Source: Acidobacteriota bacterium (lineage in GTDB: Bacteria; Acidobacteriota; Blastocatellia; Pyrinomonadales; Pyrinomonadaceae). From it: a stretch of 10,695 nucleotides of DNA. The notes beneath the pieces were generated by a model, which was given only the letters and a program-made list of their open reading frames with translations, ran no database searches and was not told the origin of the DNA. Positions within the stretch are counted from its first letter, which is position 1; each line of letters opens with the position of its first letter. A program made the position numbers and the translations under genes. Shown piece after piece: positions 1 through 7,056 of the stretch. The DNA lies in assembly GCA_023415725.1 (NCBI GenBank), contig JAEZJR010000025.1, positions 1 to 10,695 of the forward strand, given 5' to 3'.

Positions 1-23
1 GAAAGGAACCGCAAACTAAACGT

Positions 24-30
24 AAGGAAG
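24..30 (+). promoter_or_regulatory. Ribosome binding site of rpsA
   Basis: AAGGAAG lies 14 nt before the rpsA ATG. The spacing is longer than ideal, but no nearer purine-rich site exists. The remaining bases 1-44 are an upstream leader in which I see no gene or clear promoter. Confidence 0.5.
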
Positions 31-44
31 TCTAGACACAGTTA

Positions 45-2204
45 ATGGCAAACGAGGTTAACAATCAGGCCGAAGAGACGGAAACCGGCGCATCTTCGGC
101 AGAGGCAAAACAGGCCAAAGCAGTCGCGGCTGGTGGAGCACCGGTTCAAGCCGCGGCCGAACCCCAGGAAGAGACCCACGCATCCGGCGAGTTCGATTTC
201 GGGGCGATCTTAGAGCAGTTCGAACAGGAACAGACCGTTTTCCACACGGGCGAGCTTGTCGAGGGCAAGGTGGTCGGCGTTTCCGATCACGGCGTGCTCG
301 TCGATTTCGGCTACAAGTCGGAAGGTGTTATTCCCTCTGAGGAATTCGCTCAGCCGCTTGAGGAGAACGTAAAGGTCGGCGATACGGTTCAGGCCGTCAT
401 CAAGAACCTCAGCGGTGAAGCACCGCCGGTCCTCTCGAAGAACGACGCTCTCGGCCGCCGTGTATGGACGGAGCTCGAAGACGCGTACAAGAACGATCGC
501 CCGGTCATCGGAAAGATCATCGATAAGACCAAGGGCGGCCTCCGCGTCGATCTCGACGGGGTAGAGGCATTCCTCCCGGGTTCGCAGGTAGATTCGCGTC
601 CTGTCGGCAACCTCGATCCGTACATCGGCCAGGAGATCGAAGCGAAGATCATCAAGTTCAGCCGCCGCCGCAACAACGTTGTGCTGTCGCGCAAGGTGAT
701 CACCGATCTCGAGATCAACGAGAAGAAGTCCGAAACGCTCAATCACATTGATATCGGCTACATCGTCGAGGGCACGGTCAAGAATCTCACCGAGTACGGT
801 GCGTTCGTCGATATCGGCGGGATCGACGGCCTGCTCCACGTGACCGATATGTCATGGGGCCGTCTGCATCACCCGAGCGATATGTTCAAGGTGGGCGACC
901 ACGTCCAGGCGAAGGTCCTCAAGCTCGACCGCGAAAAAGAGAAGGTCTCGCTCGGCTACAAGCAGCTCCAGCCGGACCCGTGGTCGACGGTGATCGAGAT
1001 GTACCCGGTCAATTCGCGCGTGAAGGGCAAGGTCTCCTCCGTGACGGATTACGGCGTTTTCGTCGAGCTCGAACCCGGCGTCGAAGGCCTCGTTCACGTC
1101 TCGGAGATCTCGTGGTCGAAGCGTTCCGCCAGCCCGAAGCGCATGTTCAACAAAGGCGATGAGGTAGAAGTCCAGGTCCTCGGTGTCGACACCGATGAAA
1201 AGCGCATCAGCCTAGGCATGAAGCAGCTTCAGGACAATCCGTGGGACACCATCGGGGCCCGTTACCCGGTCGGCACGAAGATCCGCGGCAAGGTCCGCAA
1301 CATCACCGATTTCGGTGCTTTCGTCGAGATCGAGGATGGCATCGACGGTCTCGTCCACGTTTCGGACATCACCTGGGCGAAGAAGCTCAAGCACCCGAAG
1401 GAACTTCTCAAGAAGGACCAGGAGGTCGAAGCGGTCGTCACCAATATCGATTCGCGCGGCCAGCGGCTTTCGCTCTCGATGAAGGATCTTACGCCGAGCG
1501 CCTGGGAGAGCTTCGTCGCGACGCACCGCCCCGGCGATGTCGTTCGCGGCAAGGTTTCGCGCTTCACGAGCTTCGGTGTATTCGTCGAACTCGGCGAAGG
1601 TCTCGAAGGTCTCTGCCACATCTCGGAGCTTTCCGACGAGCGTGTCGAGCGGCCTGAAGACGTCGTTCAGCTCGGCCAGGAAGCGGACTTCCGCATCCTC
1701 CGCATCGAGAACGCCGACCAGAAGATCGGCCTTTCGTACCGTGCGGTCGGCAAGGATGACGAACCTATCGTCGACAGTCGCATCTACACCTCCGAAGCCA
1801 AGGGCGGCATGGCCAGCCTCGGCGAACTCGCAAATCTAATGGGCCGCGGTGAGGCGAAAGAAGCCGAACCGGAAATGACCAAGGAAGAACGCGAGGAAGC
1901 GAAGCGACTCCGTAAGGAGCAGGCCCGCAGGGAGTACGAAGAATCAGCGGCCCGCGAGGCTGCCGCTGCTGAAGCCGCTCCTGCTGAAGGCGAAGCTCCG
2001 AGCAACGAAGCCGACGCTGCCCCAGCAGCCGTAGCCGAAACCGCGACCGAAGAACAACCGACCGAGGCGACCGACGAGGCCGCTTCGGCGGAAACTCCGG
2101 CCGCTGACCCGGACGCCGCAGCCGCAGCGGGTGAGCCTAACGGATCGGCCGAAGACGAGGCCGCTGCTGACGCCGCAGAAGAGTCTGAATCGAAAACGGC
2201 ATAA
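45..2204 (+). CDS. rpsA: 30S ribosomal protein S1, six S1 domains
   Basis: Ribosomal protein S1 binds mRNA on the 30S subunit and helps unfold and dock messages for initiation. The 719-residue product shows six S1 (OB-fold) repeats, starting near residues 69, 153, 238, 323, 410 and 497. Repeats 3 to 6 carry the typical G-x-V...(Y/F)G-(A/V)-F-V-(D/E)...G-L-x-H-(V/I)-S pattern; repeats 1 and 2 are more divergent, as in S1 proteins generally. A charged, probably helical stretch (about 609-640) leads into an Ala/Glu/Pro-rich acidic tail to residue 719, and the first ~48 residues are also low-complexity and acidic. At 719 aa it is longer than the ~560 aa E. coli protein, mainly because of these ends. 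The ATG is preceded by AAGGAAG at 24-30, a usable but rather distant (14 nt) Shine-Dalgarno. The next gene is an IHF/HU protein, as in many bacteria. Identification is very secure. Confidence 0.97.
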   Translation: MANEVNNQAEETETGASSAEAKQAKAVAAGGAPVQAAAEPQEETHASGEFDFGAILEQFEQEQTVFHTGELVEGKVVGVSDHGVLVDFGYKSEGVIPSEEFAQPLEENVKVGDTVQAVIKNLSGEAPPVLSKNDALGRRVWTELEDAYKNDRPVIGKIIDKTKGGLRVDLDGVEAFLPGSQVDSRPVGNLDPYIGQEIEAKIIKFSRRRNNVVLSRKVITDLEINEKKSETLNHIDIGYIVEGTVKNLTEYGAFVDIGGIDGLLHVTDMSWGRLHHPSDMFKVGDHVQAKVLKLDREKEKVSLGYKQLQPDPWSTVIEMYPVNSRVKGKVSSVTDYGVFVELEPGVEGLVHVSEISWSKRSASPKRMFNKGDEVEVQVLGVDTDEKRISLGMKQLQDNPWDTIGARYPVGTKIRGKVRNITDFGAFVEIEDGIDGLVHVSDITWAKKLKHPKELLKKDQEVEAVVTNIDSRGQRLSLSMKDLTPSAWESFVATHRPGDVVRGKVSRFTSFGVFVELGEGLEGLCHISELSDERVERPEDVVQLGQEADFRILRIENADQKIGLSYRAVGKDDEPIVDSRIYTSEAKGGMASLGELANLMGRGEAKEAEPEMTKEEREEAKRLRKEQARREYEESAAREAAAAEAAPAEGEAPSNEADAAPAAVAETATEEQPTEATDEAASAETPAADPDAAAAAGEPNGSAEDEAAADAAEESESKTA

Positions 2205-2214
2205 CCGTAAGTTC

Positions 2215-2248
2215 TCGGAAGCCGGTTGGTTTCAACGCTGGCTTCCGA
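2215..2248 (+). other. Stem-loop between rpsA and the IHF/HU gene
   Basis: A perfect 8-bp inverted repeat, CGGAAGCC (2216-2223) with GGCTTCCG (2240-2247), is extended by a T-A pair (2215/2248). Inside it, GTTG (2225-2228) pairs with CAAC (2233-2236) around a GTTT loop. It begins 11 nt after the rpsA stop. It is followed by an A/C-rich stretch, not a T-run, so it does not look like a normal intrinsic terminator. An mRNA-stabilising or processing element between the two cistrons is more likely; this role is inference. Confidence 0.6.
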
Positions 2249-2303
2249 AAACCCAATTCTAATTTGTCACCCTAGCGAATTAGCGCGGGTCTTCCCCTGG
2301 AAC

Positions 2304-2311
2304 AAAGGTGA
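2304..2311 (+). promoter_or_regulatory. Ribosome binding site deciding the IHF/HU start
   Basis: AAAGGTGA matches the anti-Shine-Dalgarno complement and sits 7 nt before ATG 2319. It supports that start over an in-frame upstream GTG-type start near 2226, which would add ~31 residues unlike any HU/IHF protein. Confidence 0.7.
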
Positions 2312-2318
2312 AATTGAA

Positions 2319-2636
2319 ATGACGAAAGCGGATCTTGTCGAGCGGGTCGCACAGGAAGCGGAAATGACGAAGAAGGATGCCGAGCAGTTGGTGGAGATCG
2401 TCTTCGACAGCATCACCGAATCCCTGAATAAAGGCGAGAAGATCGAACTTCGCGGATTCGGCAGCTTCCGCGTTCGCGAGCGAAATTCCCGTAAGGGCCG
2501 TAACCCCAAAACCGGGACCGCGGTAGATATCCCGGCCAAGCGCGTAGCCTATTTTAAGCCCGGTAAGGAACTGAAGGAGTTGATCAATAACTCCGAAACC
2601 GGCATCGTGTTGCCCTCCGGCAACGGCGAAATGTGA
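2319..2636 (+). CDS. HU/IHF-family DNA-binding protein (IHF-beta-like)
   Basis: This 105-residue protein belongs to the bacterial histone-like HU/IHF family, which bends DNA as dimers and shapes the nucleoid, replication origins and recombination sites. It starts MTKADLVERVAQ, then shows the family core: KGEKIELRGFGSF, the beta-arm with GRNPKTG containing the intercalating-type Pro, and the closing AKRVAYFKPGKELKELIN. Both the FKPGKEL ending and the position directly after rpsA favour the IHF-beta type, as in E. coli rpsA-ihfB, but HU and IHF cannot be firmly told apart from one sequence. About 15 residues (from roughly N91) extend past the usual family end. The gene probably shares transcription with rpsA (gap 114 nt). 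I saw no convincing separate promoter in the gap. A terminator follows at 2661-2695. Confidence 0.94.
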   Translation: MTKADLVERVAQEAEMTKKDAEQLVEIVFDSITESLNKGEKIELRGFGSFRVRERNSRKGRNPKTGTAVDIPAKRVAYFKPGKELKELINNSETGIVLPSGNGEM

Positions 2637-2653
2637 TTTCCCACAAAAGCAAA

Positions 2654-5089
2654 CTACTTGCCCGTCCGTGCCTCCGCCCGGGCGGGTTCTTTTTTGTGTA
2701 TCGCCTCGTCCTCGATCTCCCCACCCGGCGAAACAGGAATGTCTTTCGGGTCCGCGAACTTGAACCCACGCTCCTCGCTGTCGATCTCGGCCGTCAGCCT
2801 GAACGCACCTGATGGCGGGGGCGTGTAGCCCGGATAATCCACACGTGAGTGATAGATCGCGACAAGCGACCTGATCATAGATTCGCGGATCTGCGTCAAT
2901 TCCCGCAGCGTCAGGTCGCACTCATCCAACTGGTCATCGCTGACGATCGCATCGATGATCTTGGTCACGATGAACCGGATGTTCTCCGGGTTCGGCTCCG
3001 CAAGGCTCCTGGCCGCCGCTTCGCACGAATCCGCGATCATCATGATCGCCGCCTCGCGAAACTGCGGCTTCGGGCCCGGATAGCGGAAATCGTTCTCCGA
3101 AACTTCGTCCGGCTCCCGCGCTTCCTCCTGGGCCTTCTTCAGGAAGTAATGCAGCGTTCGCGTGCCGTGGTGCTGGGGGATGAAATCGATGATCCTTTGG
3201 GGCAGACCAAGTTCTCTCGCCAGTTTCATCCCGTAGGTCACGTGGCTGATGATTATCTTCGCCGATTGTGTCGGCTTTAGCCTGTCGTGCGGGTTCTTAC
3301 CCAACTGGTTCTCGACGAAATGCTCCGGCGCTGCTGTCTTACCGATGTCGTGATACAAAGCGCCTATCCTGGTCAGCAAAGCGTTCCCGCCGACAACACG
3401 ACATGCTTCTTCGGCAAGCTGCCCGACCGCATGCGAATGCTGGTTTGTGCCCGGAGCACGAAGTGCCAATTGACCCAGAGCCGGCAGGTCCGCATTCGAC
3501 AGTTCAAGGAGTTTAACGTCCGTGAGTATCCCGAAGATGGATTCGCAAAGCGGCATGAAAACCGCCGTGGCGGCCGCCGTGATTATCCCGCCCGCAAGCC
3601 CGCAGGCGATCGACATCAGCACTGTGTTCAGCACGAAAGGCTGCTGCATGTACGCGATCAACGCGACCGCTGCACCAGCGCTTGCGAACCCCACAAGCAC
3701 ACCCGCGATCGTGATCGTCTGCCGCGCCCGGTAAGCCCCGATCCCATACACCGCCACCGCCGAGGCGATCGCCGCGAAGATCGCGAACTCGAGCCCCCTA
3801 GGTGCCAGCAGTCCCGCAAGCAGCGAGGTGAACAGCCCTGTAAAGATCGCCGTCCTCCGGTCCGCGAGCATCGTCATCAGCAAGCTGCCAAAGGCGAACG
3901 GCACCGCGAACGACCATATCGTCGGATCGTTCAAGGGGGCCTTCAGATTCTGCGTGGCGGTGTAATCGGCCAGCCTGAAAGCGATCGCCATGATCGCCGT
4001 CTGCGCCACCACGATGAACCCCAGCAGCGCGAACGTCCGCTCCTGCGACAGGGCCAGCCGTGCAACGATGCCGCGATTCTGTATGAATTTCCACGCCGCC
4101 CAGTACAACGCCCCGATCAACGCCAGCAGCCCGAAAAACCGGTTATACTTTCGCGTCGAACTGCTGTAATTGCTGATCGCGTTGATCCGCGAGAGTATCT
4201 CCGGCGTGATGATGTCGCCTTGGTCGGCAATGCGCTGGCCGCGTTTGAGCGAAACCGTTACCGGGGGCACGCCTTCAGATACCAGTCGCCTTGCGTTCTC
4301 TGTCGCCGCCGCGTCATAGATCACGCTCGGCTGTATGAATGGCGATACCGCCGCGTACAGGGCCTCTACTTCTTTGTCCGAAAAACTCGGAACCTGATCC
4401 AAACCGTCGCGGAACCTCTCGCGTGCCTGCGAGAGCGACCTCATCGTCGAGGCCGGATTGCGTGCCTCCCTCGAGTCGGTCGGCTTTTGCCGGTCGATTA
4501 TCTCGACCTCACCCTGCAGGAACTGCTCGTCCTGGTCGCTGTAAATGTCGCCGCCCGAATATTCGCGCAAAAGCCTCGTGATCGAGTCCACCTCGTTTGA
4601 CGTGAACCTCCGCTCGGTCAGCACGCGGCCGATTTCCGCACCGTTCTGACCCGGCCAAACAGCCTCACGATTAGAATTGGAGTTCGCCCGGTTGCTCGCG
4701 GGCTCAGCGCTCCGCTGCATCCGGTCCCACGCGGAGCGAAAGTTCTGCACTGCCTCGTCCTGCCGTCTCGCGTCGAACGAGAATATCGGCCTGATCGCAG
4801 CTCTTGCCGTCTCGCGGTCGCGCTCCGTGGCGGATTCATCGGTGAAGTAAATATCCGCCGGGGCGATGACGGCTTCCCGCGCGATGTCGCCTTCCCTGTA
4901 AAGATTCTCCCCCGCCGTCTGCCAGGCCGGGTTCTGGATCATCAGCGTCGTAACGATCACAAGCAATGCAAATCCGCCCCAAAACCACTGGCGCGCAGAC
5001 ACTTTGTCCAGGGGCCCCTTAACGCTCCCCCAGATCTTCCGCCGCCACCTCTGCCAAGGCGACTGCATCTCCTGTATCCGACTGCTCAC
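2654..5089 (-). CDS. PgpH-type 7TM-HD phosphohydrolase, probable c-di-AMP phosphodiesterase
   Basis: This 811-residue membrane protein has the PgpH/YqfF architecture. There is one N-terminal membrane segment (about 35-51) and an extracytoplasmic 7TMR-HDED-type domain (about 55-310). Seven further membrane segments follow (about 315-525) and then a cytoplasmic HD domain (about 545-700). Characterised PgpH proteins hydrolyse c-di-AMP to pApA. The metal-binding set is intact: H551 (in QHSHAVG), H580-D581 (in YHDIGK), H616, H640-H641 (in PQHHGT) and D687 (in MIADSCEA). The start is GTG, 3 nt after the hflX stop, with a weak AGGGAA site 7 nt upstream; an ATG at codon 8 has no usable spacing. It is translated from the hflX operon. 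Its last codons (H798 to G810) overlap the opposing terminator. The family call is firm. The c-di-AMP substrate is inferred from the family, not shown here. Confidence 0.92.
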   Translation of the reverse strand: MSSRIQEMQSPWQRWRRKIWGSVKGPLDKVSARQWFWGGFALLVIVTTLMIQNPAWQTAGENLYREGDIAREAVIAPADIYFTDESATERDRETARAAIRPIFSFDARRQDEAVQNFRSAWDRMQRSAEPASNRANSNSNREAVWPGQNGAEIGRVLTERRFTSNEVDSITRLLREYSGGDIYSDQDEQFLQGEVEIIDRQKPTDSREARNPASTMRSLSQARERFRDGLDQVPSFSDKEVEALYAAVSPFIQPSVIYDAAATENARRLVSEGVPPVTVSLKRGQRIADQGDIITPEILSRINAISNYSSSTRKYNRFFGLLALIGALYWAAWKFIQNRGIVARLALSQERTFALLGFIVVAQTAIMAIAFRLADYTATQNLKAPLNDPTIWSFAVPFAFGSLLMTMLADRRTAIFTGLFTSLLAGLLAPRGLEFAIFAAIASAVAVYGIGAYRARQTITIAGVLVGFASAGAAVALIAYMQQPFVLNTVLMSIACGLAGGIITAAATAVFMPLCESIFGILTDVKLLELSNADLPALGQLALRAPGTNQHSHAVGQLAEEACRVVGGNALLTRIGALYHDIGKTAAPEHFVENQLGKNPHDRLKPTQSAKIIISHVTYGMKLARELGLPQRIIDFIPQHHGTRTLHYFLKKAQEEAREPDEVSENDFRYPGPKPQFREAAIMMIADSCEAAARSLAEPNPENIRFIVTKIIDAIVSDDQLDECDLTLRELTQIRESMIRSLVAIYHSRVDYPGYTPPPSGAFRLTAEIDSEERGFKFADPKDIPVSPGGEIEDEAIHKKEPARAEARTGK
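2661..2695 (+). terminator. Rho-independent terminator after the rpsA-IHF/HU unit
   Basis: CCCGTCCG (2661-2668) pairs with CGGGCGGG (2679-2686) to form an 8-bp GC-rich stem with one G-U pair and a 10-nt loop. A T-rich run TTCTTTTTT follows at 2687-2695. An alternative nested palindrome CCGCCCGGGCGG lies at 2674-2685. The whole element lies inside the last ~13 codons of the convergent HD phosphohydrolase gene, which ends at 2654. Confidence 0.8.
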
Positions 5090-5092
5090 TAT

Positions 5093-6772
5093 TTAGTTCC
5101 CTGTCGCGGCTTGCTGTTCATCGTTGGTCTCGACCGAAACGCGGTGGCCGATGCGTTCGGTCAGCGGGCGCAAGGAATCCTTGCGGATAGCTGAAATTGC
5201 CACGCTGTCGGCGTGGTTGTCAAGGGTTATCTCCCGTTTCAGGTCCTCGATCTCCTCGGGCGAAAGGAGGTCCGATTTGTTCAGGACGATGATCTGTGGA
5301 ATGGAATTTAGCTCGAGGTCGGAGAGGATCTTCTCGACCGATTCGATCTGCTGCATCGCACGCGGGTTTGAGGCGTCAACCACATGCACCAGTAGGTCAC
5401 TGTCAGATATCTCTTCCAGCGTCGCGCGAAACGCGGCCACCAACGGCTCCGGCAGGTCGCGGATGAACCCCACCGTGTCGTTGATGATCACTTCCTGCTC
5501 GTACGGCAAACGCAGCCTGCGCGATGTCGGGTCCAGCGTCGCGAACATCTGCTTTTCCGCGTAAACCTCCGACTGCGTCAGCGTATTGAGCAGGGTGGAT
5601 TTCCCGGCGTTCGTGTACCCGACGAGCGAGATGACCGGCAAATTCTTCTGCGAACGCACCTTCCGCCGCTCCTGCCGCTGCCGGCCGAGATTGTCCACTT
5701 GTTTCTCGAGCTGAGAGATCCTGTCGCGAACGCGGCGCCTATCCGTTTCGAGCTTCGTTTCACCCGGCCCGCGTCCACCGATACCGCCCGCAAGGCGCGA
5801 AAACGCCGAATTCTGCCCCACCACTAACCGTGGCAAAAGATACTTCAGCTGTGCAAGCTCCACCTGCAGCTTACCCTCGCGGCTCTGCGCCCGCTGGGCG
5901 AAAATATCGAGGATCAGTTGCGGTCTGTCAATGACCTTCAGATCCGTCGCCTCGCTCAAACTCCGCACCTGCGCGGGCGAAAGCTCCGTGTCGAAGACGA
6001 TCATGTCCGCCCCCACCCGCATCGAGCGGATCAGCAATTCCTCGAGCTTGCCCTTACCCAAAACCGTTTTCGGATCGATCTGCGGCCTTCGCTGTATGAT
6101 CTTGTCGAGCACAACAACGCCCGCCGAAGTCGCAAGCTCCTCAAGCTCCGCCATCGACTCTTCCGCGTCCTCGACGTAACCCGTCGTCACGCCGACCAGC
6201 ACCACGCGGTCGCGGTTCGTCTGCCTCGCCCGAGCGGTCTGGCGCACGCGGGCCATCTCGCTCTCAAGCGAGTTGATCAGCGAAACGAAATCGACATCCA
6301 GCTGCGAAGGGATATTCGGCTCGAGATATTCGTACGGTGCCGTGTCGTCTCCATCCTCCGCGAGCCCGTCAGCTTTGGTCGGCAGCAAATGCGCCGAATA
6401 CACCATCCCCGGCAACCCCGTCTTCCGGTCCACCTGGATGATCGACATCAGATCGAGCCGCAACAGTGCCAAGTCCGTCAGGTCATCCTGAGTGAGCTTC
6501 TCGCCCTGCAGGTGGGTATGCACGCACCTCAACCCGCGAAATCGGTCCGTACCCACGCGCACGCGTCCGAAATCGGGCATCTCGATCCCCTTCGCGTTCC
6601 CGACCATCACGTATTCCACGTACCCCTTCCGGTCGAGCAGCACGCCGATCTGACGTCCGGTTTCGTTCGAGATCTCAGACATCTGTCGCGCAAGCTCCTG
6701 CGAAACGATCTCATCCGCCGGCACCCGCCGCGTCCCCAACCGCTCGATCCTTCTGATCTGGTTCGCCTTCAA
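5093..6772 (-). CDS. hflX: GTPase HflX, long form with N-terminal extension
   Basis: HflX is a ribosome-associated GTPase that splits stalled or stressed 70S ribosomes. Residues ~189-559 are a standard HflX. They comprise the N-terminal nucleotide-binding-like domain (about 190-290), the glycine-rich GGIGGRGPGETKLETDRR linker and helical arm, and the G domain. The G domain has P-loop G385-YTNAGKS-392, T412, DTVGF 432-436 and NKSD 498-501. Ahead of it lie ~188 extra residues, absent from the ~426 aa E. coli protein but resembling the long clostridial-type HflX as I remember it. They contain CVHTHLQG...LTQDD (H85, H87, T94, D97), reminiscent of JAB/MPN folds. The start given is TTG at 6772, but a G-rich stretch abuts it with no spacing. 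The frame stays open to 6820, and the upstream codons read I-S-N-V-T-G-F-T-Q-G-L-K, matching the start region I expect in long homologues. The real start may therefore be ATC at 6802. It leads a two-gene operon. Confidence 0.93.
   Translation of the reverse strand: MKANQIRRIERLGTRRVPADEIVSQELARQMSEISNETGRQIGVLLDRKGYVEYVMVGNAKGIEMPDFGRVRVGTDRFRGLRCVHTHLQGEKLTQDDLTDLALLRLDLMSIIQVDRKTGLPGMVYSAHLLPTKADGLAEDGDDTAPYEYLEPNIPSQLDVDFVSLINSLESEMARVRQTARARQTNRDRVVLVGVTTGYVEDAEESMAELEELATSAGVVVLDKIIQRRPQIDPKTVLGKGKLEELLIRSMRVGADMIVFDTELSPAQVRSLSEATDLKVIDRPQLILDIFAQRAQSREGKLQVELAQLKYLLPRLVVGQNSAFSRLAGGIGGRGPGETKLETDRRRVRDRISQLEKQVDNLGRQRQERRKVRSQKNLPVISLVGYTNAGKSTLLNTLTQSEVYAEKQMFATLDPTSRRLRLPYEQEVIINDTVGFIRDLPEPLVAAFRATLEEISDSDLLVHVVDASNPRAMQQIESVEKILSDLELNSIPQIIVLNKSDLLSPEEIEDLKREITLDNHADSVAISAIRKDSLRPLTERIGHRVSVETNDEQQAATGN
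5097..5102 (-). promoter_or_regulatory. Ribosome binding site supporting the GTG start of the HD gene
   Basis: AGGGAA on the minus strand overlaps the end of hflX, including its last sense codons, and is 7 nt from the GTG at 5089. Placement suggests translational coupling of the two genes. Confidence 0.5.
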
Positions 6773-6806
6773 CCCCTGCGTGAACCCGGTTACGTTACTG
6801 ATAAAA

Positions 6807-6815
6807 CTTCCCTCC
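6807..6815 (-). promoter_or_regulatory. Strong Shine-Dalgarno upstream of hflX
   Basis: GGAGGGAAG on the minus strand is the only strong ribosome binding site upstream of hflX. It lies 35 nt or more from the TTG at 6772, but its GGAGGG core (6810-6815) is 7 nt from an in-frame ATC at 6800-6802. This placement is the main reason to question the TTG start. Confidence 0.6.
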
Positions 6816-6824
6816 GATCCCTAA

Positions 6825-6833
6825 ATTATACCA
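6825..6833 (-). promoter_or_regulatory. Extended -10 promoter of the hflX operon
   Basis: The minus strand reads TGG-TATAAT, a perfect -10 hexamer (6830-6825) with the TGn extension. No good -35 is visible at 16-18 bp, which is acceptable for extended -10 promoters. Transcription would start near 6818, giving a leader of about 16 nt to the ATC at 6802, or 46 nt to the TTG at 6772. Confidence 0.65.
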
Positions 6834-6872
6834 AACTCCTGCGGCTACCCTTCCACCCGTTTCTCCCCAAAC

Positions 6873-6901
6873 ACAATAAAGGCGGCCGACCCTCGACCGC
6901 C
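6873..6901 (-). terminator. Probable terminator of the REC-GGDEF-EAL gene
   Basis: On the minus strand a stem GGCGG/CCGCC (6897-6901 with 6881-6885) continues, after one mismatch, as TCG/CGA around a 3-nt loop, and is followed by TTTATTGTG (6880-6872). It lies ~156 nt past the stop of the response regulator gene and before the hflX promoter, so it would separate the two transcription units. The T-run is short and interrupted, so it is only moderately convincing. Confidence 0.55.
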
Positions 6902-6936
6902 CCAACTAACCGCAATTCTACAAGTCCAATACCTTG

Positions 6937-6979
6937 TTCCGTGCCTTCCGTGGTTTCCGTGTATTCCGTGTTTTCCGTG
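6937..6979. repeat. Five-copy 9-bp tandem repeat (TTCCGTG core)
   Basis: TTCCGTG occurs at 6937, 6946, 6955, 6964 and 6973, exactly 9 bp apart, with two variable bases (CC, GT, TA, TT) between copies. On the minus strand the unit reads CACGGAANN. It lies in the spacer between the response regulator stop and its probable terminator. Each copy is too short and too closely spaced to be a CRISPR repeat. Confidence 0.9.
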
Positions 6980-7056
6980 GTTCGTTCTTATCTCATCTTC
7001 TTCCCCTACTTCTTATTCCGTAGTTAAAAGTTGAGAACACAGAACAAGAAGTATCG

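Noticed and set aside
2226..2318. Upstream extension of the IHF/HU protein
   Set aside because: It covers the stem-loop, has no ribosome site, and HU/IHF proteins begin at the M-T-K-A-D equivalent, which has a good Shine-Dalgarno.
3287..4600. Open frame of 437 codons on the plus strand
   Set aside because: It lies wholly antisense to the HD phosphohydrolase, is extremely Arg/His-rich, and shows no domain; it is a shadow of the GC-rich gene.
6937..6979. CRISPR array
   Set aside because: The units are 9 bp with 2 variable bases, so there is no repeat/spacer organisation, and no cas genes are near.
5918..7027. Open frame of 369 codons on the plus strand
   Set aside because: Mostly antisense to hflX, Arg/His-rich, and runs into the tandem repeat spacer; no family resemblance.
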